DNA of 64,000 nucleotides from Sipunculus nudus (lineage: Eukaryota; Annelida; Sipuncula; Golfingiida; Sipunculidae), in assembly GCA_026874595.1 (NCBI GenBank), contig CM049307.1:2505579-2569578 (forward strand), written 5' to 3'. Numbering within the stretch: position 1 is the first letter of the stretch; each line of letters begins with the position of its first letter. A model generated the notes under the pieces. That model did no database searches, was not told the DNA's origin, and saw only the letters and a list, made by a program, of their open reading frames with translations. Shown in pieces: positions 13,962 to 26,839 of the stretch. The translations under genes were made by a program, and so were the position numbers.

Positions 13962-16900
13962 TCAACAGATGAAAGTACGACGCAAAAGTCTTGATATACA
14001 TGTAGTATAAACCTCTCTCCTCAACAGATGAAAGTACGACGCAGAAATCTTGATATACATGTAATATAAACCTCTCTCCTCAACAGATGAAAGTACGACG
14101 CAGAAATCTTGATATACATGTAATATAAACCTCTCTCCTCTACAGATGAAAGTACGACGCAAAAATCTTGATATACATGTAATATAAACCTCTCTCCTCA
14201 ACAGATGAAAGTACGACGCAAACGTCTTGATATACATGTAATATAAACCTCTCTCCTCTACAGATGAAAGTACGACGCAAAAGTCTTGATATACATGTAG
14301 TATAAACCTCTCTCCTCAACAGATGAAAGTACGACGCAAAAATCTTGATATACATGTAATATAAACCTCTTTCCTCAACAGATGAAAGTACGACGCAGAA
14401 ATCTTGATATACATGTAATATAAATCTCTCTCCTCTATAGATGAAAGTACGACGCAAAAATCTTGATATACATGTAATATAAACCTCTCTCCTCAACAGA
14501 TGAAAGTACGACGCAAAAGTCTTGATATACATGTAATATAAACCTCTCTCCTCAACAGATGAAAGTACGACGCAGAAATCTTGATATACATGTAATATAA
14601 ACCTCTCTCCTCAACAGATGAAAGTACGACGCAGAAATCTTGATATACATGTAATATAAACCTCTCTCCTCTACAGATGAAAGTACGACGCAAAAATCTT
14701 GATATACATGTAATATAAACCTCTCTCCTCAACAGATGAAAGTACGACGCGTAAGTCTTGATATACATCTAATATAAACCTCTCTCCTCAACAGATGAAA
14801 GTACGACGCAGAAATCTTGATATACATGTAATATAAACCTCTCTCCTCAACAGATGAAAGTACGACGCAGAAATCTTGATATGCATGTAATATAAACCTC
14901 TCTCCTCTACAGATGAAAGTACGACGCAGAAATCTTGATATACATGTAATATAAACCTCTCTCCTCAACAGATGAAAGTACGACGCAAAAACCTTGATAT
15001 ACATGTAATATAAACCTCTCTCCTCTATAGATGAAAGTACGACGCAGAAATCTTGATATACATGTAGTATAAACATCTCTCCTCAACAGATGAAAGTACG
15101 ACGCAAAAGTCCTGATATACATGTAGTATAAACCTCTCTCCTCAACAGATGAAAGTACGACGCAAAAATCTTGATACACGTGTAGTATAAACCTCTCTCC
15201 TCTACAGATGAAAGTAAGACGCAAAAATCTTGATATACATGTAGTATAAACCTCTCTCCTTAACAGATGAAAGTACGACGCAAAAATCTTGATATACATG
15301 TAGTATAAACCTCTCTCCTCAACAGATGAAAGTACGACGCAGAAATCTTGATATACATGTAATATAAACCTGTCTCCTCAACAGATGAAAGTACGACGCA
15401 AAAGTCTTGATATACATGTAGTATAAACCTCTCTCCTCTACAGATGAAAGTACGACGCAAAAATCTTGATATACATGTAGTATAAACCTCTCTCCTCTAC
15501 AGATGAAAGTACGACGGAAAAATCTTGATATACATGTAATATAAACCTCTCTCCTCAAGAGATGAAAGTACGACGCAAAAAACTTGATATACATGTGATA
15601 TAAACCTCTCTCCTCTACAGATGAAAGTACGAGGCAAAAGTCTTGATATACATGTAGTATAAACCTCTCTCCTCAACAGATGAAAGTACGACGCAGAAAT
15701 CTTGATATACATGTAATATAAACCTCTCTCCTCAACAGGTGAAAGTACGACGCAAAAGTCTTGATATACATGTAGTATAAACCTCTCTCCTCAACAGATG
15801 AAAGTACGCCGCAGATATCTTGATATACATGTAATATAAACCTCTCTCCTCTACAGATGAAAGTACGACGCAAAAATCTTGATATACATGTAATATAAAC
15901 CTCTCTCCTCAACAGATGAAAGTACGACGCAAACGTCTTGATATACATGTAATATAAACCTCTCTCCTTTACAGATGAAAGTACGACGCAAAAATCTTGA
16001 TATACATGTAGTATAAACCTCTCTCCTCAACAGATGAAAGTACGACGCAGAAATCTTGATATACATGTAATATAAACCTCTCTCCTCAACAGATGAAAGT
16101 ACGACGCAAAAGTCTTGATATACATGTAGTATAAACCTCTCTCCTCTACAGATGAAAGTACGACGCAGAAATCTTGATATACATGTAATATAAACCTCTC
16201 TCCTCAACAGATGAAAGTACGACGCAGAAATCTTGATATACATGTAATATAAACCTCTCTCCTCTACAGATGAAAGTACGACGCAGAAATCTTGATATAC
16301 ATGTAATATAAACCTCTCTCCTCAACAGATGAAAGTACGACGCAAAAGTCTTGATATACATGTAGTATAAACCTCTCTCCACAACAGATGAAAGTACGAC
16401 GCAGAAATCTTGATATACATGTAATATAAACCTCTCTCCTCAACAGATGAAAGTACGACGCAGAAATCTTGATATACATGTAATATAAACCTCTCTCCTC
16501 TACAGATAAAAGTACGACGCAAAAATCTTGATATACATGTAATATAAACCTTTCTCCTCAACAGATGAAAATACGACGCAAACGTCTTGATATACATGTA
16601 ATATAAACCTCTCTCCTCTACAGATGAAAGTACGACGCAAAAGTCTTGATATACATGTAGTATAAACCTCTCTCCTCAACAGATGAAAGTACGACGCAAA
16701 AATCTTGATACAAATGTAATATAAACCTCTCTCCTAAACAGATGAAAGTACGACGCAGAAATCTTGATATACATGTAATATAAATCTCTCTCCTCTATAG
16801 ATGAAAGTACGACGCAAAAATCTTGATATACATGTAATATAAACCTCTCTCCTCAACAGATGAAAGTACGACGCAAACGTCTTGATATACATGTAATATA

Positions 16901-18917
16901 AACCTCTCTCCTCAACAGATGAAAGTACGACGCAGAAATCTTGATATACATGTAATATAAACCTCTCTCCTCTACAGATGAAAGTACGACGCAAAAATCT
17001 TGATATACATGTAATATAAACCTCTCTCCTCAACAGATGAAAGTACGACGCAAACGTCTTGATATACATGTAATATAAACCTCTCTCCTCTACAGATGAA
17101 AGTACGACGCAAAAGTCTTGATATACATGTAGTATAAACCTCTCTCCTCAACAGATGTAAGTACGACGCAAAAATCTTGATATACATGTAATATAAACCT
17201 CTCTCCTCAACAGATGAAAGTACGACGCAGAAATCTTGATATACATGTAATATAAATCTCTCTCCTCTATAGATGAAAGTACGACGCAAAAATCTTGATA
17301 TACATGTAATATAAACCTCTCTCCTCAACAGATGAAAGTACGACGCAAAAGTCTTGATATACATGTAATATAAACCTCTCTCCTCAACAGATGAAAGTAC
17401 GACGCAGAAATCTTGATATACATGTAATATAAACCTCTCTCCTCAACAGATGAAAGTACGACGCAGAAATCTTGATATACATGTAATATAAACCTCTTTC
17501 CTCTACAGATGAAAGTACGACGCAGAAATCTTGATATACATGTAATATAAACCTCTCTCCTCTACAGATGAAAGTACGACGCAAAAGTCTTGATATAAAT
17601 GTATTATAAACCTCTCTCCTCTATAGATGAAAGTACGACGCAAAAATCTTGATATACATGTAGTATAAACCTCACTCCTCTACAGATGAAAGTACGACGC
17701 AAAAATCTTGATATACATGTAATATAAACCTCTCTCCTCAAGAGATGAAAGTACGACGCAAAAAACTTGATATACATGTGATATAAAACTCTCTCCTCTA
17801 CAGATGAAAGTACGACGCAAAAGTCTTGATATACATGTAGTATAAACCTCTCTCCTCAACAGATGAAAGTACGACGCAGAAATCTTGATATACATGTAAT
17901 ATAAACCTCTCTCCTCAACAGGTGAAAGTACGACGCAAAAGTCTTGATATACATGTAGTATAAACCTCTCTCCTCAACAGATGAAAGTACGACGCAGAAA
18001 TCTTGATATACATGTAATATAAACCTCTCTCCTCAACAGATGAAAGTACGACGCAGAAATCTTGATATACATTTAATATAAACCTCTCTCCTCTACAGAT
18101 GAAAGTACGACGCAAAAATCTTTATATACATGTAATATAAACCTCTCTCCTCAACAGATGAAAGTACGACGCAAACGTCTTGATATACATGTAATATAAA
18201 CCTCTCTCCTCTACAGATGAAAGTACGACGCAAAAATCTTGATATACATGTAGTATAAACCTCTCTCCTCAACAGATGAAAGTACGACGCAGAAATCTTG
18301 ATATACATGTAATATAAACCTCTCTCCTCAACAGATGAAAGTACGACGCAAAAGTCTTGATATACATGTAGTATAAACCTCTCTCCTCAACAGATGAAAG
18401 TACGACGCAGAAATCTTGATATACATGTAATATAAACCTCTCTCCACAAGAGATGAAAGTACGACGCAAAAAACTTGATATACATGTGATATAAACCTCT
18501 CTCCTCAACAGATGAAAGTACGACGCAAAAGTCTTGATATACATGTAATATAAACCTCTGTCCTCAACAGATGAAAGTACGACGCAAAAGTCTTGATATA
18601 CATGTAGTATAAACCTCTCTCCTCAACAGATGAAAGTACGACGCAGAAATCTTGATATACATGTAATATAAACCTCTCTCCTCAACAGATGAAAGTACGA
18701 CGCAAAAGTCTTGATATACATGTAATATAAACCTCTCTCCTCAACAGATGAAAGTACGACGCAGAAATCTTGATATACATGTAATATAAACCTCTCTCCT
18801 CAACAGATGAAAGTACGACGCAGAAATCTTGATATACATGTAATATAAACCTCTCTCCTCAACAGATGAAAGTACGACGCAGAAATCTTGATATACATGT
18901 AATATAAACCTCTCTCC
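13962..18917. repeat. 4,956-bp higher-order copy B of the 59-bp array
   Basis: Second copy of the large block. It is 118 bp (two monomers) longer than copy A. The extra pair lies near 17750-17870 and includes the variant AAAAAACTTGATATACATGTG, also seen near 10741 and 15586. After this point the offset from copy A changes from 4,838 to 4,956 bp, still a multiple of 59. Confidence 0.75.
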
Positions 18918-21085
18918 TCAACAGATGAAAGTACGACGCAAAAGTCTTGATATACATGTAGTATAAACCTCTCTCCTCAACAGATGAAAGTACGACGCAG
19001 AAATCTTGATATACATGTAATATAAACCTCTCTCCTCAACAGATGAAAGTACGACGCAGAAATCTTGATATACATGTAATATAAACCTCTCTCCTCTACA
19101 GATGAAAGTACGACGCAAAAATCTTGATATACATGTAATATAAACCTCTCTCCTCAACAGATGAAAGTACGACGCAAACGTCTTGATATACATGTAATAT
19201 AAACCTCTCTCCTCTACAGATGAAAGTACGACGCAAAAGTCTTGATATACATGTAGTATAAACCTCTCTCCTCAACAGATGAAAGTACGACGCAAAAATC
19301 TTGATATACATGTAATATAAACCTCTCTCCTCAACAGATGAAAGTACGACGCAGAAATCTTGATATACATGTAATATAAATCTCTCTCCTCAAGAGATGA
19401 AAGTACGACGCAAAAATCTTGATATACATGTAATATAAACCTCTCTCCTCAACAGATGAAAGTACGACGCAAAAGTCTTGATATACATGTAATATAAACC
19501 TCTCTCCTCAAAGGATGAAAGTACGACGCAGAAATCTTGATATACATGTAATATAAACCTCTGTCCACAACAGATGAAAGTACGACGCAGAAATCTTGAT
19601 ATACATGTAATATAAACCTCTCTCCTCTACAGATGAAAGTACGACGCAAAAATCTTGATATACATGTAATATAAACCTCTCTCCTCAACAGATGAAAGTA
19701 CGACGCGTAAGTCTTGATATACATCTAATATAAACCTCTCTCCTCAACAGATGAAAGTACGACGCAGAAATCTTGATATACATGTAATATAAACCTCTCT
19801 CCTCAACAGATGAAAGTACGACGCAGAAATCTTGATATGCATGTAATATAAACCTCTCTCCTCTACAGATGAAAGTACGACGCAGAAATCTTGATATACA
19901 TGTAGTATAAACCTCTCTCCTCTACAGATGAAAGTACGACGCAAAAATCTTGATATACATGTAATATAAACCTCTCTCTGCTCAACAGATGAAAGTACGA
20001 CGCAAACGTCTTGATATACATGTAATATAAACCTCTCTCCTCTACAGATGAAAGTACGACGCAAAAGTCTTGATATACATGTAGTATAAACCTCTCTCCT
20101 CTACAGATGAAAGTACGACGGAAAAATCTTGATTTACATGTAGTATAAACCTCTCTCCTCTACAGATGAAAGTACGACGCAAAAATCTTGATATACATGT
20201 AATATAAACCTCTCTCCTCTACAGATGAAAGTAAGACGCAAAAATCTTGATATACATGTAGTATAAACCTCTCTCCTCAACAGATGAAAGTACGACGCAA
20301 AAATCTTGATATAAATGTAGTATAAACCTCTCTCCTCAACAGATGAAAGTACGACGCAGAAATCTTGATATACATGTAATATAAACCTGTCTCCTCAACA
20401 GATAAAAGTACGACGCAAAAGTCTTGATATACATGTAGTATAAACCTCTCTCCTCTGCAGATGAAAGTACGACGCAAAAATCTTGATATACATGTAGTAT
20501 AAACCTCTCTCCTCTACAGATGAAAGTACGACGCAAAAATCTTGATATACATGTAATATAAACCTCTCTCCTCAAGAGATGAAAGTACGACGCAAAAAAC
20601 TTGATATACATGTGATATAAACCTCTCTCCTCTACAGATGAAAGTACAACGCAAAAGTCTTGATATACATGTAATATAAACCTCTCTCCTCTACAGATGA
20701 AAGTACGACGCAGAAATCTTGATATACATGTAGTATAAACCTCTCTCCTCAACAGATGAAAGTACGACGCAAAAGTCTTGATATACATGTAGTATAAACC
20801 TCTCTCCTCAACAAATGAAAGTACGATGCAAAAATCTTGATATACATGTAATATAAACCTGTCTCCTCAACAGATGAAAGTACGACGCAAAAATCTTGAT
20901 ATACATGTAGTATAAACCTCTCTCCTCTACAAATGAAAGTACGACGCAAAAATCTTGATATACATGTAGTGTAAACCTCTCTCCTCTACAGATGAAAGAA
21001 CGACGCAGAAATCTTGATATACATGTAGTATAAACCTCTCTCCTCAACAAATGAAAGTACGACGCAAAAATCTTGATATACATGT
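18918..21085. repeat. partial higher-order copy C of the 59-bp array
   Basis: Third, incomplete copy. The variant order of copy B continues from 18918 at a 4,956-bp offset, then drifts. After about 19980 the offset is 5,017 bp, reflecting one extra monomer plus a 2-bp insertion. It is more diverged from A and B than they are from each other and runs into the array's right edge. Confidence 0.65.
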
Positions 21086-22668
21086 AGTATAAACCTCTCT
21101 CGGCTACAGTTCAGACTCTTTTACTCTCCGCCGAAATATGAATACGTTGAATGACAAAGGAGTAAAGATGAGTATGGAATATATTTATATTTATATTTGC
21201 AATCTTGCATGAAAGCGCAAAGAGACCGGATACCCATGCCAACATTATGTATCAACAGATCTGGAATAAAACCTTAATATCCTTATATAATTAATTTGGT
21301 TGTTTGGTATTTGATACAGGAAATGTATTACTCGAAGCAGAGCAAAACGTGTCACGGTTCCATAACAGGTCAGCTCTGCCTGGCAATGCACAGTCGACTC
21401 TAATTTGGTGACTCGCTTGTGCGCAGACAGGAAACTTTAATCCCGTTCGTAAACTATAGACTCAAGGATTCCGCAGATATTAACAGTGTCGATGGTCTCG
21501 CCGTGGTCATGCAGGACAAACAAATCACCTTATTTCGCTGCGGTAAAAATCTCTAAACAAAAGGTGATCAAGATTAAAAGAAATATAATTGACTTTCCTT
21601 GGGATTACACTACTCCTTCACCGAAATTTATATACTATTTACTAAGTTTCCATCGAATCAAAGTAACAGGCTACTTGTTATTTAATAAGAATTAAAACAG
21701 GTATTTTTAATAGAAAGATTACCAGCGTTGGTGGCGGTAAATGCTCTCTGGTGAGTGCGCTCTATTTACAGTTTGAGGCTTAATCCATATTCTGATTATC
21801 CTCTCTTTTGATTTTGTTTAAAAAGAAAATCTAGACCCTTTTGAAATAACATATATAAAGTAACCATCAAACACTTGTGCATGCTAATTAAGAGGCATTC
21901 AGCTTTCACCGGATTTCCCCCACTTGATTTCTAATATTTGGAATGACTGAATAGTAACTCCGTTCTCCTGTGTCTGGCTTCCTTTTACGATGTACATACA
22001 TACATACGTATACATTATACATACACACAAAGATAAATATATCGCAGCGCTAAATACAGCTAAGCCTGACGGCTTTCTGCAGAATATGCTTAACCTGGAC
22101 TTTGCGATCCCGTCACAGTGTGCCCATGGGTTGTAGGAGATTTAGAGGCCTATCTCACAGTAAGCGTATTAACCCTCGTAGCGCTGTAAAATACGCCAGG
22201 GATTCAGATTAAGCATGATGGAATTAAGATTATTAATGCTGTGTGACACAGAGTCATAGAGTTCAGGTTTACGAAATCGGGCGTGCTTTCACGGAGTCCC
22301 TGCACTGGTCCTTGAAAGGCCGAACGCTGGTACCCGGGACGCCCAATGCCGGCCCTATGGCGACATGATAAGGCACGGCCGTGTAACAAGTTAGTGCAGG
22401 CATTCCATGACGGCCTTGACTTGTTTATTTTAACCCAGCACCCAGGCTTATTGTTAGTACAAGTTCAGGGCCATTTAATCACAGTCCTATATAACAGACA
22501 AATGTTCTTCTGGATTGACAAGTTTTGCTTGAATATTATTACATGTTCCCTGTGGATATGAGCAGACGGACTGTCTGCCAGTATATACGGGTCCCTTGAG
22601 TCCTCTGTATCCATAATGTACCTTGATAACAGCCTCGCCGTACCGTGCAGCCTCTGATAACACATCAG

Positions 22669-22875
22669 ATGAGACCAATATTGAACTCCACAGACAATGC
22701 CGTCCGGGAGCTATATATCATGCAAGGTTTAGTTGTCAAAGACAGAACGAATGCTTTCCGTGGAACAAGTCTTAGATTTCCACATGCAAAACTGAATATT
22801 GGTGTTACAGATATTCCAGGACATGTTCAGAAATCCTTTGCAGAATTCTACAGAAGGATGGATGGACCAGAATAA
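22669..22875 (+). CDS. candidate terminal exon or short ORF, unknown
   Basis: I do not recognise this protein. An ATG directly after the acceptor-like ACACATCAG opens a 68-codon frame ending at TAA (22873-22875). The composition is protein-like: MRPILNSTDNAVREL at the start, a central FRGTSLRFPHAKLNIGV, and an acidic or aromatic end (KSFAEFYRRMDGPE). The frame stays open upstream to at least 22645, so it could be the last exon of a gene rather than a stand-alone small protein. Possible AATAAA signals follow at 22871 (overlapping the stop) and near 23203 and 23239. No neighbour clarifies its role. A chance open frame remains quite possible. Confidence 0.22.
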   Translation: MRPILNSTDNAVRELYIMQGLVVKDRTNAFRGTSLRFPHAKLNIGVTDIPGHVQKSFAEFYRRMDGPE

Positions 22876-23330
22876 ACAATTACTTGAAATATGTAAACTG
22901 ACTAAATCGTTGATTCAAATGTGCTTTATCCATGACCTTTTTTTCGTTTATTTCGGTATATACATGGCAAATCATGTAGTTGATCACTCTGTTTTCCGAA
23001 TGGGTATGAGAACATGAAATGTCTATCCTCATATCGTCAGTCAAAGTGTACAGTGGTGACAGCACCCAGAAGTTCGTCCCCATTCACCAAGTGAAGGCCG
23101 AAACACTATCCGTCGCCTTGGTTGAATCTCTGTAATGTAGGATTTTAACTAAATATTTTAAAGTGTTTATACTTGTACTTATGCACCTATATATACCTGT
23201 GTGAATAAAAAAAACAAAGATAAATGTGCAGGCAGTTGAATAAATAAAATATACTTTAACCTTGACTGAGTCATATCCAAATCTTTAAGCACCTGAATGC
23301 CTGACCGCAGTTGGAACATGATGGGGTGGA

Positions 23331-23344
23331 GGGGGGGGGGGGGG
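23331..23344 (+). repeat. G14 homopolymer tract
   Basis: Fourteen consecutive G residues, preceded by GGGGTGGA and followed by TTCGGG. Local G-rich sequence of this sort can form quadruplex DNA and is prone to length errors in assemblies. Confidence 0.9.
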
Positions 23345-24537
23345 TTCGGGATGGACCACGTGGGAGGAGTTTGCATGGTCAGATTGCCTTTTGCAGTCGA
23401 TCTCCTTTACATACTCAGTCGTTGAATAGAGTACTCCATATATCTGACCCCGCGTTTAATAATTCAATGTACATTAACCCCACTTAGCTACTATAGAAAC
23501 TTGATATCATAATTAGATAATCGGCAAGATATTGAATCAACAGTTTGCATTCCAGTGATTTACCCTACTCTGAACGACCAACAAAACGATTTCACCGACA
23601 GTATGCTAAAAACAGGTTAACAGTGACTTCAACGAAAGCAGTAAGGTCACGAGACCAAACATGAAAAAGTACATGGCACTTCCTTAAGCATCAAATATCT
23701 CTCCTCTTCCTCTTGCACAGCGGCAGTCCAAATTCAGCATGTCTCCGCAGCAGTGAGTTGAGAATATTATTTTCACTGACTTTCCAGATGTTCCAGAGAG
23801 ACTGCTGAGAGAATGAAGCAATATTTTCTGCTATTTTTGTTTCAGCGATTCTATAGTGTTAATGTCTAATTAGCATAATGAAGTGTCTAGGTGATTACTG
23901 CATGTACGCACGTCTTAGGTTCACATTGAACTTTATAAGGACTCATTTCTAATCAGATTCCCTGAAATTTATTTATTTAGATTTAATCAATAAGTGAATA
24001 AAATAGTAACTTAATAAATTAAAACACACTGGAAGGGAGAAAATACACATGGCAACTGCAAATGGCACTGCATTGTAATACTTAATTAACACGCCCGGAG
24101 TTCAGTCACTTTGGTATGACCTTTATGTCTATACATGCATGCTGCTTCAGAAGAAAGGAACTTTTGTTGGTCAAATTTGAAACCTCACTTTAATGGGAAC
24201 ACGACGATCGGCCGATCGTAACAAATGTTCCTTCCGGTCTTTCTTTGAAAACTTAACTATACATTTACTTTTTGTGCCCAAATCGGGAAGGCTCCATACA
24301 GACAGCTGTCTGCAGCAGCCGGGGGAGTACAGGAAGGTACAATAGCCGTTTAAAAGAACAAGTCGGTGTCTAATACACAAGGGACTCACTGATGAATGAG
24401 AAGCAATAACAAGACCCCGGCCACCTCCCAGGAGCAACAGAAAATCGATCCCGAAAACCAGCACGCCGAACCAAAGGAAGATGTAACCCGCTGAGCAAAC
24501 ACAGATTCAAAACCACTTCATTTTCCAACAATACAAT

Positions 24538-24786
24538 CTAATCTGATCGATTACAGGTTAGGTTATGGAAGATACTAAATCTCTCTGGTACGGAAATGGA
24601 AAAGTTATTTGTATTAAATGCCTGTAGGTTTCTATTTATTTGGGCATTTAAATGGGGAAATTCGTCATATATTGATGTAATACTCTTATTCCTGTAACCG
24701 GGCCGTCTGATTAACAACGATAAAGTCCCCATCATATCGTTGGCTATTTCACAAACTACATTAAGCTCAGCTGTAACTTGGGCGAC
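24538..24786 (-). CDS. candidate terminal exon, unknown
   Basis: Unrecognised. On the minus strand an acceptor-like GTGCAG precedes a frame of about 82 codons ending in TAG at 24538-24540. The translation has a balanced composition: an Ala/Val/Glu-rich helical start (VTAELNVVCEIANDMMG), then RRPGYRNKS, then an Asn/Phe-rich end (FNTNNFSISVPERFS). This is less biased than the surrounding AT-rich DNA would give by chance, but there is no ATG at the 5' border, no known motif and no partner exon. Only an internal ATG pair (about residues 20-21) could serve as a start if it were independent. Confidence 0.18.
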   Translation of the reverse strand, partial: VAQVTAELNVVCEIANDMMGTLSLLIRRPGYRNKSITSIYDEFPHLNAQINRNLQAFNTNNFSISVPERFSIFHNLTCNRSD

Positions 24787-25006
24787 CTGCACGTAGCTGA
24801 GCAGAACTTATATTATCCTGTATTAATATGATGGCCATCTGATCTAGGGAAGTTTTAGGTTTATCTCCAATACCGGGCTATAGTTTTTATTACTACAAGT
24901 CCCTCCTATACCACATTTGCCGGGTTTCATTGCGACAGAAGAACTTTAATTGTTATCGATTTTTGGCCGACGCCGCCTCTTGAGGTCTGTTGATAATCCC
25001 TGCTTA

Positions 25007-25010
<4 letters not shown>

Positions 25011-25072
<62 letters not shown>
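25011..25072. repeat. (TA)n microsatellite
   Basis: 31 uninterrupted TA dinucleotides, self-complementary and able to extrude a cruciform. Confidence 0.97.
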
Positions 25073-25075
<3 letters not shown>

Positions 25076-25626
25076 CTGTGTTATCATTGCATAATCGATT
25101 TCAAGGTTTATTATTTTCCGAACACGAGCCCTGCATGCTAGAATAATGTTGGAAGAGGACATGCAGTAGTTCTTCGCATCAACCAGGATATTTGGGTTAG
25201 AAATACCATGTATATAATATACCATGTACTATAATATGTACAAAATATACTAAAATCACATGTTGCTTCATTTTTTTCGTTAACTTTTTCTTAAATTATT
25301 TGTCATCATGTCATTTCTGTTCCGTTTTGTTGTCCCTGCATGGGATGCATGCAGAGACATATGTCCAGAGAGAGAAAGAGAGAGTTGGTCGGATAGGAGC
25401 AGCAATTATATAATGATACAAAAGATATACACTGTATGATATACATTACTTCGTGTATTTAGAATTCGTGACGTATACATGACTATATTGTATAAACGTT
25501 ATATTTTATATTTCTGTTCAAATTTTTACTGTAATAATTACGTAGACTTCTCTCCTTCAACCTATGTAAAAGTCGCTTAATTATCACACATCTCATCCAC
25601 TTGAGCCATCTCGAAGGAGATGAATA

Positions 25627-25729
25627 TTTTCTGTAGAAGTATGTTGTCATTAAGATGACGGTTTCCTGTAGATGGATGTTGTTATTGAGATGAAGATTTT
25701 CTGTAGATGAATGTTGTTATTGATAATAG
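25627..25729. repeat. three copies of a 35-bp repeat
   Basis: Units start at 25627, 25662 and 25697 with the core TTTTCTGTAGATGNATGTTG and then TTATTGAGATGAAGA. The copies differ at several positions and the third loses similarity after TTATTGA. A small, older minisatellite. Confidence 0.85.
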
Positions 25730-25925
25730 TGGCATGTTTGGCGACCCGCAGACGCCAAATCAGCAGCTCCGGCGCGACAGACCAATTCCGGGAGGCGGCG
25801 TGACCATGATAACTGGCAATGGTATGACCAGTCGTCAGAAAACAAATCACCGGGCGCCATCAAAGGAAATATGCCTAAGCCTCCTTAAGTGAGCAGTCCA
25901 CTCCTATTGTTGTAAGGACTGTGTT

Positions 25926-25927
<2 letters not shown>

Positions 25928-25988
<61 letters not shown>
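25928..25988. repeat. (GA)n microsatellite
   Basis: About 30 GA units interrupted once by an extra A near 25959; purine-only on the plus strand. Confidence 0.95.
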
Positions 25989-25990
<2 letters not shown>

Positions 25991-26839
25991 TTTCTTAACA
26001 GTTTGTTTTTTGGCAGTTTATTCCTCTTTTGTGTTTTTTCCTTCCCATATACTTCATGTTCATTGTTGCTTTCACAAATGCCATGCAGTGTAATAGTTTG
26101 TTCTGGTTAAAGGATATGAAGCGATAACTATGCACGGTTAAAGTTAGATAATAACAGAATAATATGTGATTAATAATAATAAATAATAGTTCTATGCATG
26201 TCATACATAGAATAGGAGGAGCAATACCTTAGTTCTCAAGCAAAACATTCAATCCAAATAGGACACAATTAATATATACTACCAGTGTATAAAAAATATA
26301 TTAATCACACATTCATTTCACTTATCAGCACGTCAACGAATGTTCATTATATAAATGTCTGTCACTTGAAACATGCGTATTTAGACATTTATTACATATT
26401 TGTACAAGCTATGAACGGTGTCAAGTCTGTTAATTAGGTAAATGTTTGCGTTGGTAGTAGTGGCATTCTGTGGAAAAGGGCCCTTACAAGGAACAGCATG
26501 GGCAACGCTTGTAATCTATGTTATTTGCCATATTAGTTAGAACAAGCACTTATCATATTCATTATCAGATAAAACATAAGATAACGCCAAAGTATATTTA
26601 TTAAAATTAAATTACAAATATAAATGTATTATAAAAGGATTTCCCATTCACTTTGCAGAATTATGCTGTTTGCATGTAATCCGGTTACAAAGTATGTCAT
26701 GTACAGTGCATGTAAATACATGTAAACATATTGAGACGTACGTTAATCACGTGGTTACAAATTGACAACTTGCCGAACATGCCTATTCATTGAAACGGAA
26801 CTGCGTGAACATTTACTGAATATACTGACATCCATCATC

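Larger units (their letters stand above)
8019..21107. repeat. 59-bp minisatellite array (about 222 copies)
   Basis: Head-to-tail monomers of 59 bp, in order CCTCTCTCCTCAACAG, ATGAAAGTACGACGC, AGAAATCTTGATATACATGT and AATATAAA. Common variants are CTCTACAG for CTCAACAG, AAAAATC, AAAAGTC or AAACGTC for AGAAATC, and GTAGTATA for GTAATATA. Length is extremely constant: only one clear 2-bp insertion was seen (near 19978). The first monomer (8019-8060) is degenerate, and the array ends at GCTACAGTTCAG near 21107. Open frames of 66-150 codons on the minus strand repeat with the array and are not genes. Confidence 0.96.
21108..26838. other. single-copy-looking region with microsatellites and weak candidate exons
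   Basis: AT-rich DNA between the 59-bp and 37-bp arrays. It holds candidate exons at 22669-22875 (plus) and 24538-24786 (minus), a CATA-type run near 21993-22028, a G14 tract, TA and GA runs and a three-copy 35-bp repeat, listed separately. Open frames at 21486-21695, 22204-22561 and 24171-24464 have no supporting signals. 26000-26838 shows nothing recognisable. Confidence 0.55.

Noticed and set aside
8298-21083. Many 66-150 codon minus-strand frames with MYIKISASYFHLLRREVY-like units
   Set aside because: Each is three monomers (177 bp, 59 codons) of the 59-bp repeat read through successive frames. They recur at the repeat spacing and are not genes.
23331-23344. G14 tract as a regulatory quadruplex
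   Set aside because: Homopolymer length is unreliable in assemblies and no adjacent gene is recognised, so it is kept only as a simple repeat.
24171-24464. 97-codon minus-strand frame with a hydrophobic start
   Set aside because: It starts LVFGIDFLLLLGG like a signal peptide, but the rest has no motif, and no splice or polyadenylation context supports it.
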